From Erythrocercus mccallii (taxonomy: Eukaryota > Chordata > Aves > Passeriformes > Dicruridae), in NCBI GenBank assembly GCA_013397435.1, contig VZRG01000374.1, positions 65,548 to 129,547 of the forward strand: a stretch of DNA of 64,000 nucleotides. The letters run 5' to 3'. How positions within the stretch are numbered: the stretch's first letter is position 1; every line of letters starts with the position of its first letter. The position numbers were made by a program, and so were the translations under genes. Positions 28,001 through 37,900 of the stretch are shown here, in pieces. Below the pieces are notes generated by a model. That model made no database searches and was not told the origin of the DNA. It saw nothing but the letters and a program-made list of their open reading frames with translations.

Positions 28001-31000
28001 CTGTTGTTTAGAGGCAGCATCATAACTTAGAAAACTTTAGGAAAGTTCTTTTTCTGCAGGGCAGAGATCTGCTCCTTTTGCCTCTCCTGGTCCAGATCAC
28101 ACATGCAGCTGTCCAGTCACAAGCTTTTGCATGGAGATCTTTTGACCTTAGAATCCAGTCTTCCACCATTCCAGATTCAGACAGAGAATAAAAGCACCAA
28201 GGAGTGTCCCATTTTGGCAGTGGCAGGATAAACTGATGTCATCTCTGATCAAACTTGTTTCTTGTTCTTGCCTGGGTTCTTGCTCACAGTTTGCAAATGC
28301 AGTTGTATCCTGTCAGCTCCAAACACTGAGTCCTTGTCTGTTGAGAAAAAAAACCAGTAGCTCTGTTCAAACAGGTAAACGACTTGGGGAAGAAAGACAT
28401 TTTATGTGAAGGTATTTGGTAAATAAGGTGGGGGATGAATCTTCCTCTGTGTATAGCAGACCTCAGAATACCTGCCTAATCATACTTTCCAAAGAGACTA
28501 TTTCGTAATCTGCTCTCTGGGTACACTCTGCCCAACAGGTTTTTTAAATTGAGCATGAAAAGGCAGAGATGAGCAAAATGAGGAGAATTGCCTCTTCTCT
28601 GTTGATTTCCTCACCAGCCATTAGCTGTTTTCTCACTGACGCCTCCACAAAAAGTGGCAAGAATGATCAGCATTTCAAGGCTGCTGCTGCTGCCAGCCCC
28701 CGAGCTGAGGAGGAGGAGAGCTCCTTCCTCCTCACTCTACAGAGCTCTTCTGCATCAAGCCCAGTGAGTCAGGCCTGACATGGGGGAAAGATTTAGACTC
28801 CCAAAATAGCACAGAAAGTTCAGGGTTGAAAGGGCATTGCTGTCTAACACAGCTGGTGGCACGTGGTGGGAATACTGTGGGCCATGTGTTCTGAACCAGA
28901 AAATGATGTGCACAAGTCTGGTGAACCTCATGCCGTGCAGTGGGTGTCAGGAGGAACCGGGGAGAGGTGCCAAAGGGAGCAGGGAATTAGGATGGTCTCA
29001 TTTATGTGGTGGACACTGTTCAGATCTCTTAATTTGCCTATGGTCTCTGTATTACTGAATAAAGGATTGCATTGGGCATATGGCTCTCTTTTTAAAATAC
29101 TGAGTTGCAGAGTAAGCCATGCTCTCAAGATCACGCAAGATATCCTTTCTTAACAAGCTGAGAAGGATCTGCTGGCCCAGATAAATCTGTGCTGTGAGAA
29201 TTCATTTCAGAATGTATTCCTGAAGTCCTTGAATTCATTAAACCCTAATTAGCAATGAGCATTGATGATTAAAAAAGTCTATGAAAATAGGCAGACCCAT
29301 GTATATTGAGCTGTGAAGGCACCTCTGGGTCTGTCCTACAATTAGCTTTTAGCCAGTTTGGTCTTAAAATACTCCTTCTATTTTCTCTGACATCCTGACC
29401 TTGCCTCTTGCTTTAGCTTTTGACGTAACAGCCTCTAAAACTGTCATCTGGAGTTTCTATGGGGTATCCTCCACAGTAGATTGTGAAACTTACAGGAGAA
29501 GTGAAAAGTAAACTTGGAAACAAACAAATTCAGCATCTTGATACACAATTATACTACATTTGTGTTGAGGACAGGCATTTGGGTTGCTCATAGATTGTTA
29601 GAAAAACTGCTGTGAAAACTCTGTACCAATCATATTTTGAGATCATTTCCCATTTAAATTACTTGTATTCTGACTGTAGTAATTGATGCTAGAGCTGAAA
29701 GAGAAAAAAAACAGTCAGAAAGGCTCTTCTGGTCTGGGGCTGTTGACTCCAGCCACAAGAGAATTTGTCATTGTGGTTGGGACCTCTGAAAGACCCAGTC
29801 AGAGTAGCCACTTGAAGCATCTGCAATTTTTTGTCAACTCTGCAAGATTTAACAAGTAGCATTAAAGTGTTTTATTTAATAAATGAGTGTGAGAAGTGAA
29901 GTCTATGCCTATGTCTGGTTTTAAGTCCTTCTCTTCAAAAGTCAGCCAGCTTGTGTTCTAAACAAACACTAAACACTAAACAACAGGTGTTTGGGAAAAA
30001 GGAGATTTTGATAACCAACTGTATAACCAACTGGAGCAGTTCGAGGTTTTGATAACTAACTATAGCAGTTATAAACTCAATTGTGCATCTTTAGAAATAA
30101 TGGCAAAACTGCTGAATTCATGACATAGAGTCAGGTTATATATGCAACTGGTCACTTGCATGTAGAGAAGTTTCAGTTGTTAATGTGCCATTTTGTATAG
30201 AAACACTGAAAATACAATTTTTATTTATAAGAACTTACTGAAAGTACTAAAGAAATAATTGTTCAGGGACATCAGCTGAGGGAAAAGCAAAAGACCTTGG
30301 AAGTTCCAGTGGGAATACTAACGTGAAAACTTTTAAAAATTAAAAACATTCCTTGAGGAAAAACATTCTCCTTAAGGAGAAGACTTTAGACTATCTCTAC
30401 CTTATCCTAAATGCTGTGTTATTTCCATGTGTGTAATTTGCAACAAAAATCTATTTAACCAACCAGCAGGTCAGTGCGTGTGATGCTTGTCTGTTATCTT
30501 TGCTTTCCAGAACACTTCTGCAGCAGTTGCAGAGACTCCAAGCCATGGTTGCTGGCAAAGTGTCCCGCTCGTGTAAGGCAGCTAGCACACAAACAGGGAC
30601 CTGTCTTATGGTGAGTGTCCCTAGGGCTGGAAGTTGTAAGGGAATTAGAATCTCTTTCCACTCCTCAAAGGCACATCTCTTGTTCTGCAAAGCCTCACAA
30701 TGGTAAATTCACAGCTTGGGGAACTTCTTTTCATGATTTGACAATTTTGAGGGAGGTGAGACTTGGGACTGCTGAAGATTAATGATTGTGGGAAGGTACT
30801 GAGTTCTGGAGGAGACTGAGCCTGTGCTTTTGGTTGGGTGCTGCAGTGATGAAAGAAGGAGCAATGCTCCACCAAGTCACGCACTTTATTATTTCCTGCA
30901 GTGTTATATATGGTGGAAATGGTGTCTAGGGTTGTAAAATGAAAATGGGGGTGACCTTTGAGACTCGTGTATGAGCTTTTGATACCAGTAAAAATAAACT

Positions 31001-33421
31001 TGCTCAACCAAATCAAAATACGAGTGAGGCTGTAAATCTAGCTCTGTTCTATTTCAGTAGTAGTAGTCAAGATAAGAAAATGAGTAGAATGAAACATTTC
31101 CTTTTCCCTCATTGCACTCAGCTAGCAAGTTCCCTTTATACCTAAAGTGGTGTAAATTGATGGGAATCACTTACAAGGCCTAAGCTGTTCTCCCAATCTA
31201 GCCTCACTGTCACTTAGAAACAAGACTGGGGCCAGCAGCAGAAATAACCTTGGAAATCCTCAGCAGTACCTGTAAAACACACACAGCAGCTTTATCTGCA
31301 TTTCAATTTTGTGAGTAAATAAGACAGCTGGTCAGAATGGTGCAGACATTGAAAACAAACCCCAGCATTGAAATGTGCCCTTTAAAACACTGAATTGTTA
31401 TTGTATAGGTGCCTTTGCTAGGTGTGTAGTGATGAGAATGGTCCCAAATGATTTGTTTTGATAAAGTATCAGTTCTCATGTGCGCATGTGGGTCAAGTGC
31501 ACTCACCTCTCCTGCATTCTCCCTTTGCCAGATGGTGGTGCTGTGCTTTGCAGTAGTTTTTGGCAGCTTCTCTCAGAGCTATGGGCCATATCCTTCTGCT
31601 ACAAAGATGGTGTTGCCCAGACAGCATTCCTCACCAGAGTCCTACACAGATTCCATTGGTAAGTGATAGCTGTTCTTTGCTTGGTTGTACTTAAGTACTT
31701 GTTTTCCACACCCATTCCTAACCCCCTCCTCAAGCACCTCTTGTATTTCTGCTCCTTAAATGGCCATTTTTTACATATACCTGTGTTTTTCTAAGAAGGA
31801 CAGCTTGGCAAACTATGCTAATGGCAGCATTTTTTGCTTCGTAAAAATGAGCAAATCCTTTTTCCCACTAGCCTGCTTGGTACTTCTGTTTAAAGAAGTT
31901 TTTGCTTCTGTTTGTGGAACTAAAGTTAGTAGTCTGTGAAAGATAGCAGGGCTTCTACTTGGTAGCAAATGTTCATACTGTTAAAATGCCCAAATTATTT
32001 CAGTTACTGTTTTCTTTGCCAGTATCACCAAAGAGTCCAAGGACTGAAAGGGAAACTGTTAGTATTACATAACCGTATTATCAAAGTTATTATTTATTTT
32101 TGTTCTTGTTTTGTGAATAATTTAGGGCTTTTTGATCATTACCTGGACCATTCCTGTGGTTTCTTTCTTCAGCTATCAAATTGCCAGTTAGTCACTATGA
32201 AAAGAAAAGGCCTTTGCAGCTTTGACTGTGCCCTAACAGTTTCCATTTCCTGAAATGACCAGGGCTGTTCCTCAGCTGTCTATTGCTCATCTCATTTTGC
32301 CTTCTGTTTTTGTATGCAGTGAGGTCAAGGAGTCTACTAATTTATGAAGAGCCTCACCAACTGGAGGAGCCATCAAGCCCGATCTCCTTTGCAGATCGCA
32401 GTGACAGGCAAACAGAGGCCTCCAAGTTCACAACACTGTCCCTGGAAGCTGTGTCAGGGACACAGCAGGATGAGATCATGCAGTTCACAATAGCCAATGA
32501 GACAAGGCTAGAGAAATCAGTGCTGCTGGGCCTGCAGCAGCACAGGTGAGTGCAGGGTGGGCTGCTTGTCACACGGGTGTTCTGGGTCACTCTTGCTTGT
32601 GCCTGAAGACCAGAGGTTAGATTAGCAGCCCAGCTATGCTGGGTACCATGAAGCATGAAGTACGAGTTTGGTTTTTATCTGGAGAGCCTATAGGCAAAGT
32701 CACTGTTGCTCTGGAGAAGTGATTGCAACAGAACTGTAGTAATACAGCTACCAAACTTGGTACTTCTGCCAGAAACCTAACCCTAAGCCTGTTAGTTGGG
32801 CCTAGCCACTTCTTTAAAGCACTTACTTGTGGGCTTCCCAAAGGAATAAGCTTTTGGCAGTTGTATGGAAGTGTGAGGCTGTGACTCGCTGGAAATTCAA
32901 AGAGGTTAGAGCATGAAGAGCTGGAGTTTCTCACAGCAGTTATCTTATTAAAGCATTACTGCGGAAAGTTTGCTGGACTCAGTCTCAAGAGACAGACATG
33001 TAAAATTATCTGACCACTTAAGTTCCTACACTTAGTTCCCTCACTTTTAGCATAAATGTAAGGGATTTTTTTTTAGCATAAATGTAAGTTTTGCAGGCCC
33101 CTGAAAAGAGAGAGAGTTACTCATTTAAATACATGTCCTTCTTTCTGCTGCACCTTTGCTTGCCTGGAACCAAAGAGATGACTGCTTCAGTAAAATTCAG
33201 TATGTTACTAGACTCAGCTAACTGAACAAATTTAGTATTCACCTGGTAAATACTGAATGGCTCTTTAACATTAGCCAAATCAAGCAGGATATGTATTTTA
33301 AAAAAATACCATTAGCATTAACCTTGTTTTTTTTGTTCCCTACAGAGTCAACTCCGAACTAGAAGGAAATGAAACACTGAAGATAATTGAAATAGACAGA
33401 AGAGTCAATGCCACCTCTTAA
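3810..33421 (+). CDS. CREB3L2: CREB3L2 (BBF2H7), ER-bound bZIP transcription factor, exons 2-12 (5'-partial)
   Basis: Coding exons: 3810-4026, 15932-16098, 17710-17797, 19549-19730, 20401-20547, 22240-22298, 23422-23490, 30511-30610, 31532-31658, 32320-32545, 33346-33421. They sum to 1458 nt, 485 codons plus TAA, with every phase matching. Residue 1 below is the first codon of exon 2. In order: N-terminal activation region; ψKxE motifs IKTE (91-94) and IKLE (140-143); a TPPSS phosphodegron-like site (167-171); basic region around NKISAQESRRKKKEY (266-280); zipper with leucines 284, 298, 305, 312, 319 and Cys at 291; one membrane segment (about 340-357); RSLL (389-392), fitting the S1P RxxL site; luminal sequons N445, N469, N482. 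In this family ER stress sends the protein to the Golgi, where S1P/S2P release the bZIP half, which induces secretory genes such as SEC23A, notably in chondrocytes. Exon 1 (about 34 residues) lies upstream. CREB3L1 is the nearest alternative, but the exon 2 and C-terminal sequence fit CREB3L2. Confidence 0.96.
7700..7845. repeat. AT-rich low-complexity stretch
   Basis: Alternating TA/CA-type sequence (ATATACATGTGTATATG and similar) leads into a long TTATATTATTTTTATAT-type run. It is low-complexity intronic DNA with no gene content. Confidence 0.6.
8137..8243 (-). mobile_element. CR1 retroposon fragment (3' end)
   Basis: Read on the plus strand this begins TCATAGAAT and continues GAGTTGGAAAGGACCCATGA, then a tract resembling the CR1 3' region (cctggccctgcacaggacac, accatgtgcctga). 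That is the reverse complement of an avian CR1 tail, so the element lies on the minus strand, truncated at its 5' end as CR1 copies usually are. It is somewhat diverged and has one terminal octamer. Confidence 0.9.
8500..8640 (-). mobile_element. possible older CR1 remnant
   Basis: The stretch gtttgtaggctgtgattaag followed by TTCCCTCTTTATTGCTGC and a later cttccttgatg loosely follows the order of the CR1 segment that normally reads gtagactgtgatcaagtccc. The match is weak and there is no clear end. It could be part of the insertion at 8137-8243 with the middle eroded, or chance. Confidence 0.3.
13533..13578. repeat. two-copy 23-bp tandem duplication
   Basis: TTCCAGAGGAGTAAAATG (13533-13550) is repeated as TTCCAGAGGAGTGAAATG (13556-13573) with a period of 23 bp and one substitution in the shared core. 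It is a small local duplication in CREB3L2 intron 2. Confidence 0.8.
15932..16098 (+). CDS. CREB3L2: CREB3L2 exon 3
   Basis: Acceptor ccctggcag ends at 15931. Joined to the last base of exon 2 it reads GDLENEEWCLATEF, then AAIKTEP and LAPSVSLTVTATSL. These correspond to SEKWYLSTDF, IKTEP and PSVTLTITA in mammals. The chosen donor is CTG|gtactg at 16099, which keeps phase 0 with exon 4. It is a weak donor, and the exon is about 6 codons shorter than I recall for human, so the 3' boundary is the least certain in the gene. The core IKTE fits a SUMO consensus. Confidence 0.85.
16099..17709 (+). other. CREB3L2: CREB3L2 intron 3
   Basis: No repeat or additional exon recognised. The 3' end is the pyrimidine-rich ttaatttctcttttctag before 17710. 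Confidence 0.75.
17710..17797 (+). CDS. CREB3L2: CREB3L2 exon 4
   Basis: Acceptor cttttctag (17701-17709), donor ggaag|gtctgt at 17798. It reads MKPLTQKGLPEIKLEPHEVD and then QFLNLSSKE. The IKLEPHEVDQFLN core is nearly identical to mammalian CREB3L2 (residues 140-152 here) and includes a ψKxE SUMO-type motif. The internal Met at the exon start is not a start codon. Confidence 0.94.
17798..19548 (+). other. CREB3L2: CREB3L2 intron 4
   Basis: Contains a CT-rich polypyrimidine tract at about 17985-18033 and otherwise no recognised element. Ends in gtctctcttgctctttag before 19549. Confidence 0.8.
17985..18033. repeat. polypyrimidine (TTCC/TTTCC) tract
   Basis: Nearly pure C/T run on the plus strand built from cttcttt, ccttcttt and ccttccctcccc units. 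It is a low-complexity tract in intron 4. Long homopyrimidine runs can adopt triplex structures, but nothing else here indicates function. Confidence 0.75.
19549..19730 (+). CDS. CREB3L2: CREB3L2 exon 5
   Basis: Acceptor ctctttag (19541-19548), donor cat|gtaagt at 19731. It reads (A)VDPLHLPPTPPSSHGSDSEG, then a Ser/Pro-rich variable middle, then LSNSPLLTAPH. The TPPSS site (residues 167-171) is the type of Cdc4 phosphodegron through which FBXW7 is reported to degrade CREB3L1 and CREB3L2. The segment between the conserved ends diverges from mammals, as expected for a disordered linker. Confidence 0.96.
19731..20400 (+). other. CREB3L2: CREB3L2 intron 5
   Basis: Short intron with a run of 17 T at 19777-19793. 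The acceptor ends cccttgaag at 20400, with a less pyrimidine-rich tract than its neighbours; the exon position is fixed by protein homology. Confidence 0.8.
20401..20547 (+). CDS. CREB3L2: CREB3L2 exon 6
   Basis: 49 codons in phase 0, from KLQGTGPLILTEEEKRTLIA to KVLKKIRRKIKNK, donor aag|gtaaat at 20548. This is the conserved block just before the basic region and holds its first basic residues (residues 219-267). The length equals the mammalian exon as I recall it. It is almost identical between species. Confidence 0.97.
20929..20950. repeat. 22-bp perfect palindrome
   Basis: The half TGATCACTGAA (20929-20939) is followed immediately by its exact reverse complement TTCAGTGATCA (20940-20950). 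It has no spacer and contains BclI-type TGATCA ends and an EcoRI-type GAATTC centre. Function unknown. Confidence 0.95.
21240..21985 (-). mobile_element. CR1 LINE fragment, about 0.75 kb, diverged
   Basis: Reading along the plus strand, successive blocks match the reverse complement of avian CR1 in order: ctggaggtcctttggtcaaa; gagtaggttgctcagggtct; aatttcctttgctgcaactt; gatgcctcttgccatttt; gtctgaacaagcccagcttt; tctgggcctgcttctgtat; and catgggattttcctctcctg. The element therefore lies on the minus strand, 5'-truncated, and has accumulated many substitutions. No intact reverse-transcriptase frame is present. Confidence 0.88.
22240..22298 (+). CDS. CREB3L2: CREB3L2 exon 7 (bZIP basic region)
   Basis: Acceptor tctccttag, donor aaaaaa|gtaagc at 22299. 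It encodes ISAQESRRKKKEYMDSLEK plus two bases of the next Lys (residues 268-287). This is the DNA-contacting basic region; the KIKNKISAQESRRKKKEY core spanning exons 6 and 7 is characteristic of the CREB3 family, which binds CRE- and UPRE-like sites as dimers. Confidence 0.97.
22299..23421 (+). other. CREB3L2: CREB3L2 intron 7
   Basis: No recognised repeat or exon. Ends with cattgtgctgtctccag before 23422. Confidence 0.8.
23422..23490 (+). CDS. CREB3L2: CREB3L2 exon 8 (leucine zipper, first half)
   Basis: Completes the split Lys and reads VETCSNENSELRKKVEVLEN then TN and part of Arg; donor aacag|gtaagg at 23491. The zipper heptad positions are L284 (exon 7), C291, L298 and L305. The Cys at one heptad position also occurs in the mammalian protein. 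Confidence 0.96.
23491..30510 (+). other. CREB3L2: CREB3L2 intron 8 (7.0 kb)
   Basis: No gene, RNA or well-defined mobile element recognised. Open frames such as 26538-26939 (minus) and 28569-28778 (plus, Ala/Ser/Glu low complexity) look like chance. A short degenerate direct repeat built on TTTTGATAAC-AACT units lies at about 30007-30060. Ends in tttgctttccag before 30511. Confidence 0.8.
30511..30610 (+). CDS. CREB3L2: CREB3L2 exon 9 (zipper end to membrane segment)
   Basis: Acceptor tgctttccag, donor cttatg|gtgagt at 30611. It reads (R)TLLQQLQRLQAMVAGKVSRS, then CKAASTQTGTCLM. It finishes the zipper (L312, L319), forms the cytosolic juxtamembrane link and starts the transmembrane helix (residues 311-343). 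Confidence 0.97.
30611..31531 (+). other. CREB3L2: CREB3L2 intron 9
   Basis: No additional element recognised. Ends in cattctccctttgccag before 31532. Confidence 0.8.
31532..31658 (+). CDS. CREB3L2: CREB3L2 exon 10 (transmembrane helix)
   Basis: Donor ccattg|gtaagt at 31659. It begins MVVLCFAVVFGSF, which with the end of exon 9 makes a single hydrophobic helix (about residues 340-357). The conserved luminal sequence SYGPYPSATKM and a Ser/Pro-rich stretch follow. In this family the helix anchors the precursor in the ER with the bZIP side cytosolic and is cut by site-2 protease. Confidence 0.97.
31659..32319 (+). other. CREB3L2: CREB3L2 intron 10
   Basis: No element recognised. Ends in cttctgtttttgtatgcag before 32320. 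Confidence 0.8.
32320..32545 (+). CDS. CREB3L2: CREB3L2 exon 11 (luminal domain, S1P site)
   Basis: Acceptor tgtatgcag, donor cacag|gtgagt at 32546. It begins VRSRSLLIYEE: RSLL (residues 389-392) fits the site-1 protease RxxL consensus, where mammals carry RNLL as I recall. The middle is divergent. The end, IANETRLEKSVLL, is strongly conserved and carries sequon N445-E-T. Confidence 0.95.
32546..33345 (+). other. CREB3L2: CREB3L2 intron 11
   Basis: Holds a two-copy 18-bp direct repeat at 33045-33088. Ends in a T-rich tract, ttttttttgttccctacag, before 33346. Confidence 0.8.
33045..33088. repeat. two-copy 18-bp direct repeat
   Basis: TTTTAGCATAAATGTAAG occurs at 33045-33062 and again identically at 33071-33088, a period of 26 bp. 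It is a recent small duplication in the last CREB3L2 intron. Confidence 0.9.
33346..33421 (+). CDS. CREB3L2: CREB3L2 exon 12, coding part and stop
   Basis: Acceptor tccctacag, then (R)VNSELEGNETLKIIEIDRRV and NATS, with TAA at 33419-33421. Two luminal sequons, N469-E-T and N482-A-T, match those near the C-terminus in mammals, where the end reads RVNTTF as I recall. The C-terminus is luminal. Confidence 0.96.
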
Positions 33422-34468
33422 AAATAAAAAAGGCCTTTTTTTCTTGACTTCCCTCTTTCCCACATATTTTCAACCAAAGTTCCCCTGACTTGTCATCCTC
33501 AGTGAACCAAAGTATAAAAGAGAGGGAGTTCAACTTCTTCATTGACTGGTGAGGCTGTGACTACAGATGGGGTCTCTTGTCTTTGTAACTCCCTTGCTCA
33601 CATCGCACACAGTCCCTGTCTCTGCTTTTATCCTTTTCCTGTCTACCACTGCGAGGGCAGGATTGAATTATGATGGCAGATGATGCCAGCAGTGTGCCAG
33701 CGACTGGTGGGTGTGTGTGCCTGTACATGCACACAGCCTGATCTGAGCACGAAGACATTCTGGGGAAGGGTGAATTGTGCGAAACCAATGGGAGCACGTG
33801 GGTGATAGGTTTCTTGGGAGAAGGTAATTGAGAGAGAGGGGAGATGCAGCATGATGGTGCTTAGAGTCTCACCACAGCTCTGTGCCTACTGGTCTACAGC
33901 ACTTGAACCTTTTGGGGGCATAGAGAAGCACATGTGCAGCCTGCTTCTGAAGGGACAAGAAAGGGCCCTGACACTGCTGAGTTCACAGCACAGGCAGGAG
34001 AGGGCTGGTCAATGATGCTGTGGAATTGTCCTCCCCTAGCTCTTTCTCTTCTCCCCTCCAGTCCCTTCATCACTTGGCAGGGTAGGTTTCTCTGTGCATT
34101 GAAAGCAGTCCTGGTAGGCTTCCCTGCTTCCGCCCTTGAGAAATTAAGCAAGGATCAGTCACTGTCTTACCACACTCTGTGTGGGAGAATTACACTAGTT
34201 TAACTAAATCTGTTTAGAAAGCAAGTTTTGTGACATTTATGCAATATTTTAGATGGATGCCCTTTAGTCTGCTTAAGGCTAATCTATTTAGATTAAATCA
34301 GTTCCTTCCCAACAAACTAAATCAATGTAAGGCTTAAACCAGAAGTGCCTCCTGAGAGGACCATATGGATTTAATTTATTGGCTTCTAGCTGGTTGATGA
34401 AAATTCTTGTGTAGACCCAGTCTCAGATTGTCTTGTGTTTTCCTTTCCTTGCCATTTCCTGTTACTGT

Positions 34469-34476
34469 TGTAAATA
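34469..34476 (+). promoter_or_regulatory. Pumilio-type element in CREB3L2 3' UTR
   Basis: TGTAAATA matches the Pumilio recognition core. It is followed closely by the AU-rich tatttatta. An eight-base match in a 6.6 kb UTR can occur by chance. Confidence 0.35.
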
Positions 34477-34950
34477 GTATTTATTAGCTTTGAAACATTC
34501 TGTTCAGGCAGTTGCAATGAAGAGAACTGAGCTTTCCTAACTCTGTAAGTGATGTGGGCCTGAAATTGGACACACAAACATCACTGAACACCCATTTCTA
34601 CCCCTTAAGCTTGAATTGTCCTAAAATAAAGCCATGTGTCTTATTTTCCTCTTACCTGCTTTTCCAGAGATGTGATCTGAGACCAACTGCTTTGGGTACA
34701 GATAGGCCCAGCTCATGCCTAGAAGTGGTGGATACTATATTAACTGTATGGCAAGGCAGCCTCTGATCTGAGGAGCTGGTGATGTAGGCAGGAGACCTAT
34801 CAAAAGAGATATGAGATGAGCACATGGGGAGGTGAAATGACTGGCCCCAGCTCACTGAGAAAGCCAAGAGCAGCATCCAGGTCTGATCCTGGTCCAGTAC
34901 TCTTCTCCATGCTTTGTTTCCTTGTCCCATGTTGTTGTTGTCTTCAAGTG

Positions 34951-34974
34951 TCCTCTCTCTCTCTCTCTCTCTCA
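34951..34974. repeat. (CT)n microsatellite
   Basis: A run of about 11 CT units inside the CREB3L2 3' UTR, likely polymorphic in length. Confidence 0.9.
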
Positions 34975-37900
34975 GTACCCTGGTCATGCCTTTACCTGAG
35001 CTGTGCTTCTTGCAATTTGTCCTTGCAGTGGCATAGTTGAACTCAGTCCAGAATCTGAGCAGGGTTTTATCTGGTTCCTACAGAAGGGCACTTGTGCTCC
35101 ATTGAGGATGCATCTAATGTGAAAACCCTAATTCTGCAGGCTAGCATATCTGCTTTATGGTTTACCAGAAGTCGTCAATTAAAAAAAAAAAAAAAGTAAT
35201 TTGAAGCTCTTTTTTCTTTTTTTTTCTAATTATAAATAAGGGAAAAACTAACCTAGCCTTACAAATAATTTTTTACTCTGTACAGTAGATATTTCCTGCA
35301 ACTATTCTATTTTGTAAAATATTGAATTTGTATTTTATTACAGCAGCTGTCACACTAGCTCCTTTCTTGTTCTTCATTCTCCTTAGACTTCCTTCCTTCG
35401 GCATCCTATTTGCCACCCTCAGGCCTGACTTGAGATTCAGTGAAATGAATGGAAGAGATTTGGTGAATTGGAGGGGACTGTGGATCAGTCCCACTGTGCC
35501 ATTTCAAGAAGGTGTTTCACAGCAGTGAGAGTGAAACAAGTGCCTGACTCTATGAGCTAGTACTGAGTTCTGGTGTACAGATGTGCTTTTTCTAGGTAAT
35601 GCCCTATTCTTCTATGCAAGTGCCTTATTACTTTACCTGAGGTGGCAATGAGAGGAGAAATGCTGTTGTAGTCTGTTTTACAAGTGTTGCCATCTTGGCA
35701 TGGGTCAGCCTGCACTGTAAAGTCTGTTTCCCTTCCCAGTGATCCTGCTGGGTTCTCTGAATCATTCCAGTATCCGTTAACAACATTTGTGTTTGGTTTT
35801 TTTTTTAATGGTTTAAGGCTTCACATAAACAGTGATCACTTGTGAGTGCCACAAGGGATGGCTGCATGGCTCAGCCACTTGAGGTCAGCAAAGTGATAGG
35901 AGAAAGCTGGGACTGACCCCAACTGGTCAGCATAAGTGGGCAAGGTCATAGTTTAGAAAATTCCTTAAATGGTCTTTTTTTTCCAGAGCACTCTTGGTTT
36001 GCTGCCTTTGAGGGTAACTAAATCGTTAAAATGTTTTGCAAAAGAGGCCCCAGGGTGTGAAGCACAACAGCACTTACCAGTCTTGCAGTTTGCTCTATGC
36101 AGCCTGAGCTCCTGCCCATTGCTGGTTAAATGGATCACCTCCCATTTCAGATACAGCTGGCTGACTTCACTGTGTGAAAACCAAAGTGGAGTTATTTCTC
36201 AGCTCTCAAAGGATAGATGATTTTGCACAACCAAAATGGCTCCTCCTCTCTGAAACCTACTGCACTGGCCACCATTAAAACTTTGCCCCTTTTTTTTGGT
36301 TTAATTTGGGCATATTGGTGCAAATCTGGTTGGAAGATAATCATGTTTTCATCCTGAGCATTTTAAACTGGCCATGGTCTGGGTCAGGCCTCTGTACTGA
36401 TTCATCTAAGCCAGTATGGCCATACTGATTTCTTGTGTTTGATAATGTATTGCTATAATCTTAATATGTGTAATCCTTTAAGTTATTTTTAGGTACTCTT
36501 TTAGGGAATCTCTTGACCTAGCACACACATTGCTTGGGGATTTATTGTATTACATGTTACTTTATAATAAGGAAAGCTTTGCTTCACTTTGGTATGTTTG
36601 TGATAATTTTTCTCCAGGGGCCTTAATAGAACAGGTGTCTCTGCTAGGGGCCAAGGAATCCCCTGTCATCTCCTACCCACAGGCTGTTGTGTGGCAAGGA
36701 CCCCACAATCTCCAGAGGGAGTTTGTGCCCATGTTCTGTACCTAGCAGGGGACAGAGGAGGCAGGACAAGGTGCCACTGCACTGCCAGCCTCAGCATCCA
36801 GGGGTGATCCCGGTGGGAATGTTGATGCACTGCAGCCCACGTGGAGAGGCAGCTTCTGTGCTCTGAGTTAAGGGCATAGGGCAGGAGTAGTAAGGCATAT
36901 TCAGGGAGGATGCCAGTAAGTGCTTTTAGTTAGTTCAGCTCTATTACTTGGGGCCTTAGCCTTCTGTCAGCGTGCATTTCTAGTGATCAGTGACTTGGTG
37001 CTGTGGAATCATATATGTGTGTGTATGGGTAGGGTAAGCAAAGGCCTTGTGTGCTACATAGTTTCCATTTCCAGTAGAGGACCTAAGTGATAAACTTAAA
37101 AGAGTCCTCAGCTGTAAGGTTATGTTGTTCATCAGCACAATTTTATACACGGCAGTAAGCTTACCTTTTGGCCTATAGCTTTAAAGCATGTCTAGATCTG
37201 TTGGTATGTCTTTGCTTCTAGGGAGATAAGCTATGAAGGAATATAGGGCATTATTTTATATATATGTATATTTAAAAAGTCTGAAGCACAGGGCATGTGA
37301 TGTTTCTAACCTTGTTACCAGTGTGTAGATAATGTTAGGTTTTTTCCCCCCAGGCTATTTATAGTTCTTTGCTGCACTTCTTTCATTTCATCTGTACCAC
37401 TCAATAATTTTCAGCAGCACAGACTAATGGATTAGGCTGAGGTTCTTAGGCCAGATCCCAGCTGATACAAGCAGCATGGTTCTCACACACTGCTCCTGAG
37501 GTCTGCAGGTCTGATTTATACTGACAGGGGACCTCTTCCTCCACATCTCTCTGTGTAACAGTGTATCTTGATGTGTTCTTGATTCTTCAAACATAGATCA
37601 AAAATTAATCTAAAAACTTTTTTTTTCCCTGCTAAAGAAACCAACCCACCTCTCCACTCCCATCCCCCCAAACTATCAGTGGTGAATTCTGTCTAGACGC
37701 TTTTAGAATGTAGGTCAAGTAAGTGAATGATGCTAATTGCTACGTTGGGAGGGATTTCCACTGAGTATTTGGGCTCTAGATTCTAGCTAATGCCAAGAGG
37801 CCATTGTTCAAAACCCACGCAGCTAAGAACAGAGGAATACGGAGTATTTTTATACTCTTGGTGACTAAAATATTTCTTTCTGCAGTCACTAATTAAAAAG

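Noticed and set aside
28569..28778. 69-codon plus-strand frame with Ala/Ser/Glu runs in CREB3L2 intron 8
   Set aside because: The runs come from GCT and GAG triplet low complexity; no conserved motif.
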